Source: JAFGRU01 sp016934985 (GTDB lineage: Bacteria > Desulfobacterota > Desulfuromonadia > Desulfuromonadales > JAAYDE01). Taken from it: a stretch of 64,000 nt of DNA. This document shows, in pieces, positions 17,330-25,182 of this stretch (positions are counted from its first letter, which is position 1; every line of letters begins with the position of its first letter). The translations under genes and the position numbers were made by a program. The notes below the pieces were generated by a model. It was not told the DNA's origin, ran no database searches, and saw nothing but the letters and a program-made list of their open reading frames with translations. The stretch is taken from assembly GCA_963665045.2 (NCBI GenBank), contig CAXXJQ010000009.1, forward strand, positions 124,001 to 188,000. Reading direction: 5' to 3'.

Positions 17330-18430
17330 ATGTCTATCCTTAAGAGCAAACCTGCAGATAAGTGCCGCTACGACATTCTTTCGCTCGGTGAAATCATGCT
17401 GCGCCTGGACCCCGGTGAAGGACGCATCCGTTCTGCACGACAGTTCCGTGCCTGGGAAGGCGGCGGCGAATATAATGTCGCGCGAGGATTGCGTCGCTGT
17501 TTTGGTCAACGGGCGGCAGTGGTCACGGCTTTTACCAGAAATGAAGTCGGCTTGTTGATGGAAGACCTGATCCTGCAAGGTGGTGTCGACACCGCCCTGA
17601 TCAAATGGGTGGATTATGACGGTATCGGACGGACGGTGCGCAACGGACTCAATTTTACTGAACGCGGTTTCGGAATTCGCGGGGCGGTTGGTTGCTCGGA
17701 TCGGGGACACACGGCAGCATCCCAACTAAAACCAGGGGATATCGACTGGGACTATATTTTCGGAACGCTGGGCGTTCGCTGGTTTCACACCGGTGGGATT
17801 TTTGCCGCCCTTTCGGAAACAACAGGAGAGGTTGTGATAGAGGCGGCCCGGACAGCAAAGAACTATGGAACCATCATTTCGTACGATTTGAATTACCGGC
17901 CATCCCTCTGGAAAGGTTTCGGTGGCCTGGACAAGTGTCGAGACATCAATCGTAAAATTGCCCCGTACATCGATGTCATGATCGGCAACGAGGAAGATTT
18001 CACCGCGTGTCTGGGTTTTGAGATTGAAGGGGTTGATGAAAACCTACAAAACCTCAACGTCGGGCTCTTCCAGAAAATGATGGCGTTAGCTGTTGCAGAA
18101 TTTCCGAACTTTCAAGCAGCCGCAACCACCATGCGGGGAGTGAAAACGGCCACAGTGAACGACTGGGGGGCTATCTGCTGGGTCGGCGGAAAGTTTTATA
18201 CATCGATACATCGGCCCAACCTGGAGATTCTGGATCGTGTCGGTGGCGGAGACAGTTTTGCTTCTGGATTCATATACGGTTTGATGTTGCTTGACGACCC
18301 CCAACTTGCGGTCGAATACGGCGCGGCCCACGGCGCCTTGGCGATGACGACTCCCGGGGATACCACCATGGCGTCTTTGCCAGAAGTTGAAAAGATCGTT
18401 GGCGGGGGTGGGGCCCGGGTTGACCGTTAA
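17330..18430 (+). CDS. kdgK: 2-keto-3-deoxygluconate kinase (PfkB sugar kinase)
   Basis: Phosphorylates KDG to KDPG with ATP. It has 366 residues from ATG 17330 (GAGGGAGA upstream; a longer frame from 17309 is less likely). Seen: SLGEIMLRLDPGE at the start, GGGEYNVARGL, YDLNYRPSLWKG, GNEEDF, and the PfkB signature with catalytic Asp in DRVGGGDSFASGFIYG. The substrate is assigned by context: kduI/kduD make KDG and eda, 16 bases downstream, cleaves KDPG. The protein is somewhat longer than E. coli KdgK (309), mainly in the middle. Confidence 0.88.
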   Translation: MSILKSKPADKCRYDILSLGEIMLRLDPGEGRIRSARQFRAWEGGGEYNVARGLRRCFGQRAAVVTAFTRNEVGLLMEDLILQGGVDTALIKWVDYDGIGRTVRNGLNFTERGFGIRGAVGCSDRGHTAASQLKPGDIDWDYIFGTLGVRWFHTGGIFAALSETTGEVVIEAARTAKNYGTIISYDLNYRPSLWKGFGGLDKCRDINRKIAPYIDVMIGNEEDFTACLGFEIEGVDENLQNLNVGLFQKMMALAVAEFPNFQAAATTMRGVKTATVNDWGAICWVGGKFYTSIHRPNLEILDRVGGGDSFASGFIYGLMLLDDPQLAVEYGAAHGALAMTTPGDTTMASLPEVEKIVGGGGARVDR

Positions 18431-18446
18431 CTGCAAGGAGGACAGG

Positions 18447-19118
18447 ATGTTCGAAAAATTGCTGCAACGGCCTATCATCCCTGTCATCGTGATTGATGAT
18501 GCCTCATCGGCGGAGCCTTTGGCCGAAGCCCTGCTTGAAGGGGGGCTCGATATTATCGAAATCACGTTTCGCACGGCAGCTGCGAGTGAAGCAATTGAAC
18601 GCATCCGCAAGGCTTTTCCGGAAATGCTGGTTGGCGCCGGGACCATCATTGATGAACAGCAGGCTCAACAAGCACTGAATGCTGGGATTAGTTTTGCCGT
18701 GGCGCCGGGCCTCAATCCGAAGATTGTAAAATTTTTCCAGGGCAGAGGGGTTTTGTTCATTCCGGGGGTCATGACTCCATCTGAAATCGAGCAGGGTTTG
18801 GAACTCGGTTGCCAGTTGCAAAAGTTTTTCCCGGCAGAAGCCGCAGGCGGGGTCAGGATGCTGAAAGCGCTGGCCGGACCCTATAAGAGTCGGGGTGTTC
18901 AGTTCGTTCCCACCGGTGGAATCAACGTCGATAACATGAACGATTATCTGGCTCTACCCAATGTCGCCAATGTCGGTGGGTCCTGGCTTGCAACCAAACA
19001 GCAGATTGCCTCACAGGACTGGAAAAAGATTGCGGACCAAGCAAAAACAACTTTATCCATAGCCGCAAATATCAATCCTAAGAAGAACAATCAACTCGCA
19101 AATGGTTTCCATAAATAA
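18447..19118 (+). CDS. eda: KDPG aldolase (2-dehydro-3-deoxy-phosphogluconate aldolase)
   Basis: Cleaves KDPG to pyruvate and glyceraldehyde-3-phosphate, ending the uronate route. It has 223 residues from ATG 18447, right after AAGGAGGACAGG. The Schiff-base Lys is K126 in LQKFFPAE, and the catalytic Glu is E38 in IIEITFRT. GAGTI and PTGGINVDNMNDYL are the phosphate-binding parts. It is co-transcribed with kdgK. A Class I aldolase in this position completes the pathway from 4-deoxy-5-ketouronate. Confidence 0.93.
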   Translation: MFEKLLQRPIIPVIVIDDASSAEPLAEALLEGGLDIIEITFRTAAASEAIERIRKAFPEMLVGAGTIIDEQQAQQALNAGISFAVAPGLNPKIVKFFQGRGVLFIPGVMTPSEIEQGLELGCQLQKFFPAEAAGGVRMLKALAGPYKSRGVQFVPTGGINVDNMNDYLALPNVANVGGSWLATKQQIASQDWKKIADQAKTTLSIAANINPKKNNQLANGFHK

Positions 19119-19247
19119 AATCGTTTCAGAAATTGTGTCGATCTATTTGGGGTCTCTGCAACAGGTTCTTGAGTTGGTTGTCCCAAATATCCTGGGTCAT
19201 AAGAAATTTGCCCCAGAGGGCATATTTTCAAAGCTCAAAAAGAACAT

Positions 19248-20072
19248 TTATGGTTCAAAACCATTCAACCGCCAGTCGTACTCATAGCGAATAGAACCAT
19301 CAAAATTTTGCAATTGCATATCCAGGCCAGGTTCCGCATAGCGCCGCAGATGGTTCAGAATCTCTTTTTCGTTTTTCCCGAAATCCCCCTGAAACCAATC
19401 GTAAATCGAGGAGAGTACCAATTCCCCCTTTTCAAAATGAGCTCCGCGCGGATGATTGACATACTGACGGGCCGCTTTGTCCAGAAGCTCCTCCGTGTTC
19501 AGGGCGATAAAAGCGACCGGCTGCAGGTTGGGGCAGCCGAGGCTGGCGCAGTTGACGGCATAATGGACGCGGGGGTCTTTCCAGATCGGGCGCAGGATGC
19601 GGTGCTCGATATCGTTGAGGGTGATTTCATGGCCCTCGATACGGGCCAGCTTCGCGTCCCAGGGGCCGTTCCTGAACCAGCCGGGAGAGATGTCGATATC
19701 GCGGATCGATCTGATGGGGTAGTGGGTCAGGATGACCCGGACGGTCAGGGCGTTGTAGAGATTGATCCAGAAGGCTTTCTGCTCAGTTCGGTTGAGAGAG
19801 GTGACAACCGTCTTCTGCAGATTTGAAAGGTAACCATCGAGGGCTTTTCGATCCGTTTCCGCGACCGCGCCATAGCGCACCAGATTGATGCCTGAAGGGT
19901 CGCCTGCAGCCACATAGGTTTTCAGAAAACGGTCCCATGCCGAATGGTCTATACGGACCGCACTTGATTCCTCATGCTTGTCCCAATAAGGCCAAAGATC
20001 AGCCTTGGGCGCCGCCTGGGCAAAACTCGTCCAAAACATAATGACTAAAAAAAACCTTGCCGCGCAACCCAT
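19248..20072 (-). CDS. Exported DUF547 domain protein
   Basis: A conserved protein of unknown function, 274 residues. ATG 20072 has GGAGGGA upstream and gives a signal peptide (MGCAARFFLVIMFWTSFAQA). DUF547 features seen: AFWINLYNALTVRVIL, the HYAVNCASLGCPNL motif with two Cys and conserved His/Asn, and the C-terminal LSSIYDWFQGDF. The fold is thought to be related to Cys-peptidase-like proteins, but no activity is known. It converges on eda with about 130 bases between, where I see no clear terminator. Confidence 0.88.
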   Translation of the reverse strand: MGCAARFFLVIMFWTSFAQAAPKADLWPYWDKHEESSAVRIDHSAWDRFLKTYVAAGDPSGINLVRYGAVAETDRKALDGYLSNLQKTVVTSLNRTEQKAFWINLYNALTVRVILTHYPIRSIRDIDISPGWFRNGPWDAKLARIEGHEITLNDIEHRILRPIWKDPRVHYAVNCASLGCPNLQPVAFIALNTEELLDKAARQYVNHPRGAHFEKGELVLSSIYDWFQGDFGKNEKEILNHLRRYAEPGLDMQLQNFDGSIRYEYDWRLNGFEP

Positions 20073-20512
20073 GCTTCTTTCCCTCCGTTTCCCTTGAAAG
20101 TGTATCAGAAGTTGAAAAGAATAACTGAAGGCCGGACTTCTCCAGAGACAACCTCTCTCTCTTAAGAACTGCGACAACAACCTACCTGGCGTAGTCAGAT
20201 GCAACCCTCTCTCCCTGTGGAAAAACGGTCAGACCGCCTGATCCCTTATTAAGGCAGCTCAGCCCTGCCCATAAAACATCCTGATGCTGAAAAAGGCGTA
20301 ACTCAGCAAACCCCGCAAACCGGGACGCACAACTGAAAACTGAGAAGATTCAAAGCAGCGTCCCGGCAGGCGAAAGTACAATCAGGACCTGCCCGCCTCG
20401 GACATCACTTCCCAAATTTCCATCTTGAAATAGATTTTCTTTTTTGCCCCCTATTCCTGACCAAAAAAGTCATGATAAACTTCAGATAAGACCTTTGTGG
20501 AGGATCAATCCT
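20073..20512. other. Divergent intergenic region, no gene found
   Basis: 440 bases between the DUF547 gene (minus) and the HEXXH protein (plus), so it should hold both promoters. I see no RNA gene, repeat copy or convincing frame in it. Confidence 0.5.
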
Positions 20513-21643
20513 ATGAGAAAAAGTTTTCCCATACAGCTGAAACGTCTGGTTACTGCCGCCCTTGACTCCGGGGGCGAGGTTAAAAACAACCTGCCGTCTT
20601 TTGCGCAGTTGAAAGAAGAAGCCTTAAGCGATACGGAAACGATTATTGGAGGGGAGAGTTTTCGTTCTCCGGTGATAGAAAAAGCAGGCGGCAATGGTAC
20701 CCGGCAATTGCTCTTCAACCGTCTAACCAGGGATAAGGGCCAGTTTCTCATTGAGGAGGCAGTAGTTAATTTTCTCAGTGCGCAGACCTCTCTGCCTTTT
20801 GCCCGAATGATCATCAGAGACTGCAAAAGCGGGCGGCACCTCGATCCAGACCGGCTCCTGCCTCCGGACTGTGCCTTCACTCCTTCCCGCCTGCTCAAGG
20901 TAAGGGTTGAGTTTGATCGTCATCACAAACGCATGAAATCGGAATTTTTCCCCGTCAACCTGAAAACCTATCGCGGTGCCGGAAGCGAGGGGGAGTTCTA
21001 CTTTAATCGTGAAGCGGGCAGGCTGGCCTACGGCAACCTCACTGGCCGGGGGGCCCTCCTCTCCCTTTTTCATGAAATTGCCCACGCCTGGCAGTTCGCT
21101 GATTCGGGAAGATCCGCCAAAAAGGATTTCAGCAGCCTTTTTTCCTTCCTTTCTTTGCGCCTGCACAACCTCGGTGTCCGCATGGAAGCCTACAAAAACG
21201 GCGCTGTTTCAGAGGAAAGATTTCACCACTTCATTGATCTGGCCAGGGAAAAGCTGGCGGAAAAAGGCATCAAACTGGACACGGAAAGCATCATCACCGA
21301 AAATCCCCAGCCCCCGGAGAACAGCATTATCTTCACCGCCCACAGCGGCAAGCGTTTCTTCTTCCACAGCCAGGCATTTTCAAACGCCCTGAAAGCCTAT
21401 ATCCAGACGGAAAGGGATGCCTGGGCCCACGCAATATTGGCACTCCGCATGGTGCGGAAGCGGGGTTTTAATCTGGAACCAGGTTTTCGAAAACTGAAAG
21501 ATTTCAGAAATTATATTCATCCCCACCTCGAAAACTATTGCGCCAGTATCAACAGCCAGCTCGAAATGGATATCCAAAGACTTCGACCGAAGAATAAAAA
21601 AAACGCGGGCCGCAACCCGCGTCTGACATCTCAGCTTTCATAA
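20513..21643 (+). CDS. Hypothetical protein with HEXXH metallopeptidase-like motif
   Basis: No named family recognised. It is 376 residues from ATG 20513 with GTGGAGGA upstream. A zinc-peptidase-like motif HEIAHAW has its histidines at residues 187 and 191, preceded by the hydrophobic GRGALLSLF, as in true HEXXH helices. A third ligand is not evident, though later Glu and Asp residues could serve. No signal peptide. The last 17 codons (from about 21594) run through the terminator hairpin of the facing liv operon, so the two 3' ends overlap functionally. Confidence 0.65.
   Translation: MRKSFPIQLKRLVTAALDSGGEVKNNLPSFAQLKEEALSDTETIIGGESFRSPVIEKAGGNGTRQLLFNRLTRDKGQFLIEEAVVNFLSAQTSLPFARMIIRDCKSGRHLDPDRLLPPDCAFTPSRLLKVRVEFDRHHKRMKSEFFPVNLKTYRGAGSEGEFYFNREAGRLAYGNLTGRGALLSLFHEIAHAWQFADSGRSAKKDFSSLFSFLSLRLHNLGVRMEAYKNGAVSEERFHHFIDLAREKLAEKGIKLDTESIITENPQPPENSIIFTAHSGKRFFFHSQAFSNALKAYIQTERDAWAHAILALRMVRKRGFNLEPGFRKLKDFRNYIHPHLENYCASINSQLEMDIQRLRPKNKKNAGRNPRLTSQLS
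21593..21622 (-). terminator. Terminator of the Liv-type ABC operon
   Basis: On the minus strand, ACGCGGG pairs with CCCGCGT (21603-21622), followed by a run of eight or more T. It lies inside the 3' end of the facing plus-strand gene. Confidence 0.8.
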
Positions 21644-21661
21644 TAATGCAACTTGAAACTG

Positions 21662-21747
21662 TTCAGCACAATGAGGTCGTGCCGCCCATCCATGGTGCCC
21701 CTGGAATGGGTGGAACGACCCCATTCGGAAGTGAACTGAATAATTAC
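21662..21747 (+). repeat. Dispersed structured repeat, divergent copy E
   Basis: It shares the left end TTCAGCACAA and right end CTGAATAATTAC with the other copies. Between them the core is shortened. CCGCCCAT pairs with ATGGGTGG, and outside it GGTCGT pairs with ACGACC, giving one long hairpin. The outermost pair of the core helix has changed from U-A in other copies to C-G here, a compensatory change. Confidence 0.65.
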
Positions 21748-21754
21748 ATCCCTT

Positions 21755-22459
21755 TTAAATGCCGAGATAGGCTTCCCTGACTTCGTCCGAATTTTTGATT
21801 TCCTCAGGATTGCCCTCAGCCTTGATAACCCCTTCGTGCATGATGTAGACGTAATCGGCCGCATCCAGGGCGGCTGCATTCTGCTCAACGAGAAGGATGG
21901 TCAGGCCGATCTCTTTTTTGAGCTTTTCAATGGTTTCAAAAATTTCCATAACGATTTTGGGCGCCAGCCCCTGGCTCGGCTCGTCCATCATGATGAGCTT
22001 CGGTTTGGTCATGAGCGCCCGGCCGATGGTCACCATTTGCTGCTGGCCCCCCGACATGGTCCCAGATTTCTGGTCCTTGCGTTCGAAAAGAATGGGGAAG
22101 AGAGAGTAAATCAGCTCCAGCGATTCATCCCGGTGGACCCTGGCCTCCTTGCGATAAGCTCCCATGATCAGGTTTTCGTAGACGGTCATCTCCTTGAACA
22201 GATGCTTCCCTTCAGGGACCAGGGTGATGCCGAGATCAACCTTTTTATGGGTCGGCAAACTGGTGACATCCCGACCTTCAAAAAGGACGCTTCCTCCCAT
22301 GACCGGAACGGAACCGAGAACTGTCTTCAGGAGAGTCGACTTCCCCGCGCCGTTGGGACCGAGAAGGGAAGTGATGGTTCCTGGCTTGACCTCCAGGTCA
22401 GGCCCCCAGAGAATCTGCATGGGACCGTAGCCCGATTCGAGTTTTTCGACCTTAAGCAT
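21755..22459 (-). CDS. livF: Branched-chain amino-acid type ABC transporter ATPase LivF
   Basis: Second ATPase of a Liv-type importer, 234 residues from ATG 22459, which follows GGAGGAATTCC and overlaps the livG end by 8 bases. A longer frame to 22588 is overlap only. Walker A is GPNGAGKS, the signature is MSGGQQQMVTIGRAL, and Walker B is LIMMDEPSQGLAP, the last being the LivF-type sequence. The C-terminal DEVREAYLG is typical. It is last gene of the operon, followed by repeat copy E and a terminator. Confidence 0.93.
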   Translation of the reverse strand: MLKVEKLESGYGPMQILWGPDLEVKPGTITSLLGPNGAGKSTLLKTVLGSVPVMGGSVLFEGRDVTSLPTHKKVDLGITLVPEGKHLFKEMTVYENLIMGAYRKEARVHRDESLELIYSLFPILFERKDQKSGTMSGGQQQMVTIGRALMTKPKLIMMDEPSQGLAPKIVMEIFETIEKLKKEIGLTILLVEQNAAALDAADYVYIMHEGVIKAEGNPEEIKNSDEVREAYLGI

Positions 22460-23201
22460 GGAATTCCTCCGCGGGCTTGCCCAGGTAGACCTCGATGACC
22501 TTGGGATCGCTGAGAGCTTCCTGGGTCGGCTCATCGACCAATTTGGCGCCCTGATGCATGACCAGAACCCTCTCGGCCAGACCAGCAACCGCCCTCATGA
22601 TGTGCTCCACCATGGCAACAATGGCTATGCCCTCTTTATCCCGGATATCCTTGAGAAACTCCACCATTTTGTCGATATCCGTGGGGTTCATGCCGGCCAT
22701 GGCTTCGTCCATGAGAAGCAGCCTCGGTTTCATGGCCAGGGCGCGGGCAATCTCCACCATCTTTTTTTCAATGGGAGTCAATCCCCCGGCTGGCTTGTCC
22801 CGGTGCGGGGTCAGTCCTATCAGTTCGATATAATGATCGGCCATCTCCAGAGCCTCGTCGACATTGACCTCACTTCCGGCGGCGCCGAACATGCCGCCAA
22901 TAGCGATATTCTCACGCACCGTGGCCGAAGCAAAAGGCCGGGGAATCTGGAAGGTCCGGCCGATACCGAGATGAGCGCGGCGATAAGAAGGGAAATGGGT
23001 GACATCGACATCCTCGAAAATCATCTGACCTTCATCAGCCAGAAAAACACCGTTGATGAGGTTGAACATGGTGGTTTTCCCGGCCCCGTTGGGACCGACA
23101 ATGGCCATGGTTTCACCGTGGCGGATTTCAAAAGAGATGTCATCAACCGCCACCAGGCCGCCAAAGCGTTTTGTTACATTTCTGACTTTCAACAGGGGCA
23201 T
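22452..23201 (-). CDS. livG: Branched-chain amino-acid type ABC transporter ATPase LivG
   Basis: First ATPase of the Liv-type importer, 249 residues. Walker A is GPNGAGKT, then FNLINGVFLADEG, IGRTFQIPRPF, and Walker B LLLMDEAMAGMNPTDI, the LivG pattern. The segment VMHQGAKLVDEPTQEALSDPKVIEVYLG closes the protein. It starts 9 bases after livM. Substrate cannot be read from sequence; Liv-type systems also carry other amino acids, urea or amides. Confidence 0.93.
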   Translation of the reverse strand: MPLLKVRNVTKRFGGLVAVDDISFEIRHGETMAIVGPNGAGKTTMFNLINGVFLADEGQMIFEDVDVTHFPSYRRAHLGIGRTFQIPRPFASATVRENIAIGGMFGAAGSEVNVDEALEMADHYIELIGLTPHRDKPAGGLTPIEKKMVEIARALAMKPRLLLMDEAMAGMNPTDIDKMVEFLKDIRDKEGIAIVAMVEHIMRAVAGLAERVLVMHQGAKLVDEPTQEALSDPKVIEVYLGKPAEEFHA

Positions 23202-23210
23202 GAGCGCACC

Positions 23211-24209
23211 TCAGATAATAAATTTTTCCAGGGCCGTACCCCGAATTTTCTTCTTGAGAATCCCCACCGTTCCCTCTGGGAAGAGAACAATAATGACAAT
23301 GATGATGGGGGCGAATATCAGAAGCTGGAAGCCGGGGAGGACGATGGCCAGAAAATATTTGGAAGCTCCGTAAATCAAGGCCCCGACAATAGGGCCAAGC
23401 AGCGTTCCCGCCCCACCGAGGAGTACGATGATGATGGCCTCGACCGTGTAATGAATCTCGAAAACATCCTCGGGGTAGACATAGGTCAGCTTCAACGCCC
23501 AGGCGCTGGCCCCCAGCAGACCAGCCAGAACAGCACTGGTGATAAAAGCGATGATCTTGAATTTGGTTACGTTGATGCCCATAACCTTGGCGGCATCCTC
23601 GTCCTCGCGCAGGGCGGTCAGGGCATAGCCCACCTTGTTGCGCATATAGACCAAGGTCAGGATCGCAGCCAGAACCGCAACACCGAAAACCAGGATATCA
23701 GCCCATTGGGTGGAAAGAGTCATGGCCGTTTCCCGCCCAACGGCTTTGCGCAGATGGCGGGAAAAAATCATTCCGTCAGCGCCGTTCCATATCCGTGCAC
23801 CCTCGACAAAATAGCGGAAGCCCTCGTTGACGCCAATGGTGGCAATAGCGAAATAGGCCCCTCGAAGCCTCAAGGCCACGGCACCCACCGCCAGGGAAAG
23901 ACCGGTGGAGAAAACCGCAGCCAGAGCCAGACCGATGAAAATCAGCCCTATGCCAAGGCCCTTGTCATAGAGAAAATAGATTGAAACGGCCATCCCGTAG
24001 GTGCCGACACCGAGAAAGGCGACGTAACCGAAATCAACATACCCGGTCATGCCCATGAAAAGGTTGAAAGCCTGGCCAAGAGCGCAATAAAAGGCAAGTT
24101 GGGCAATCAGCTGCCACTTCCCGGGGTAGGCCAGCCCTATACCCAGGAGGACGCCGTAGGCAAGGAGAACAGGGAGAATGGGAGAATATTTCTGCAGATG
24201 TCTCATCAT
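23211..24209 (-). CDS. livM: Branched-chain amino-acid type ABC transporter permease LivM
   Basis: Inner-membrane permease, 332 residues with about eight to ten hydrophobic segments. Seen: FNLFMGMTGYVDFGYVAFLGVGTYG at the N-terminal third, RLRGAYFAIATIGVNEGFRYF, and the ATPase-contact stretch TALREDEDAAKVMGINVTKFKI, all LivM features. ATGATG start after GAGGACC, overlapping the end of livH by 4 bases. Works with LivH as the translocation pore. Confidence 0.92.
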   Translation of the reverse strand: MMRHLQKYSPILPVLLAYGVLLGIGLAYPGKWQLIAQLAFYCALGQAFNLFMGMTGYVDFGYVAFLGVGTYGMAVSIYFLYDKGLGIGLIFIGLALAAVFSTGLSLAVGAVALRLRGAYFAIATIGVNEGFRYFVEGARIWNGADGMIFSRHLRKAVGRETAMTLSTQWADILVFGVAVLAAILTLVYMRNKVGYALTALREDEDAAKVMGINVTKFKIIAFITSAVLAGLLGASAWALKLTYVYPEDVFEIHYTVEAIIIVLLGGAGTLLGPIVGALIYGASKYFLAIVLPGFQLLIFAPIIIVIIVLFPEGTVGILKKKIRGTALEKFII

Positions 24210-25093
24210 TTGGTCCTCAGAAGCCCGGTAGGACGGATCAGGAGAATGACCAGCAGCATGACAAAAGAAAAGAAACGGGTCATGGCAAAGGGCTCCAGCC
24301 CGGGAATCTGGGCGAAGAGAGAATAAGAGCCGTTTTCAATGAGACCGAAAACCAGGCCGCCGAAAAACGCCCCGTAAGGCGAGGCCAGACCACCAAGAAC
24401 GGCAATAACAAAGGCTTTCAGGGTGTAGCTGCCCCCCATGTAGGGGTTAATGCCCACCGGGATAAACATGGTCAGGAGAACGCCGCTGACCACGGTGAGG
24501 CCAATGCCGATGGAAAAACTGAGAGCGTATTCCCAATCGACGTTGATACCGCAGACACCGGCCCCCTCGTCGTCCTCGACGACGCTGCGCATGGCCATGC
24601 CGGCCCGGGTTTTGTGAAACCACAGATAGAGAAGCAAACCGACCAGGATGCTGCCGCCGAAAGCGATGAGCTTACTGTAGGGCAGAACGGTAAAACCGAG
24701 GTCGAGCTTGTCCAGACCCCAGTGATAGCCTCTGGCCTCGGAAGTGAAAAGCTGCTTGCAGACCTCTTCGAGAATAACTCCAATGGAGAAGGTTGCTAAA
24801 AGGGAAGCCAGTTCGGGGCCTTTCAGCAATTTTTTGATGGCCGTGTAATAGAAGAGCATTCCCAGGGCCATCCCCAGAATCAGGGCGACAGGAACGGCCA
24901 GGGGCGGAGCAATACCAAGAGTCTGAAAAAGAATCAGAGCGACATAGGCACCAACCATGATGAAAGCGCCGTGCCCCACATTGACCACCTTGAGGACACC
25001 GAAGATCAGCGACAGTCCCATGGTGGCCATGCCGTAAACGCCCCCCAGGATAACCCCCTGCAGGAGATTGCCCGATAGTTGTTCGAAAATCAC
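24206..25093 (-). CDS. livH: Branched-chain amino-acid type ABC transporter permease LivH
   Basis: Inner-membrane permease, 295 residues. Seen: GVYGMATMGLSLIFGVLKVVNVGHGAF at the start (LivH hallmark), the EEG-type loop VVEDDEGAGVCGINV, and AVLGGLASPYGAFFGGLVFGLIEN near the C-terminus. GTG start at 25093 after AAGGAGCGGGAA. A hairpin lies between it and the upstream binding-protein gene. Confidence 0.92.
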   Translation of the reverse strand: MIFEQLSGNLLQGVILGGVYGMATMGLSLIFGVLKVVNVGHGAFIMVGAYVALILFQTLGIAPPLAVPVALILGMALGMLFYYTAIKKLLKGPELASLLATFSIGVILEEVCKQLFTSEARGYHWGLDKLDLGFTVLPYSKLIAFGGSILVGLLLYLWFHKTRAGMAMRSVVEDDEGAGVCGINVDWEYALSFSIGIGLTVVSGVLLTMFIPVGINPYMGGSYTLKAFVIAVLGGLASPYGAFFGGLVFGLIENGSYSLFAQIPGLEPFAMTRFFSFVMLLVILLIRPTGLLRTK

Positions 25094-25136
25094 TTCCCGC
25101 TCCTTAAAATGGAATTTTTACCGGAAGGAAACCACA

Positions 25137-25168
25137 AAGGCCCCCCGCACAAGGCAGGGGGACCTTTT
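25137..25168 (-). terminator. Hairpin/attenuator between binding protein and livH
   Basis: On the minus strand AAGG-T-CCCCC pairs with GGGGGCCTT around a 10-nt loop, with one bulge. T run is weak (TTTGTGGTTT). It probably reduces transcription past the binding protein gene. Confidence 0.5.
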
Positions 25169-25182
25169 ATGACATGAGGTTT

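Noticed and set aside
22458..23984. Very long open frame on the plus strand opposite livG/livM
   Set aside because: It lies wholly antisense to two well-recognised ABC genes and has no family features. GC-rich genes often leave such open shadows.
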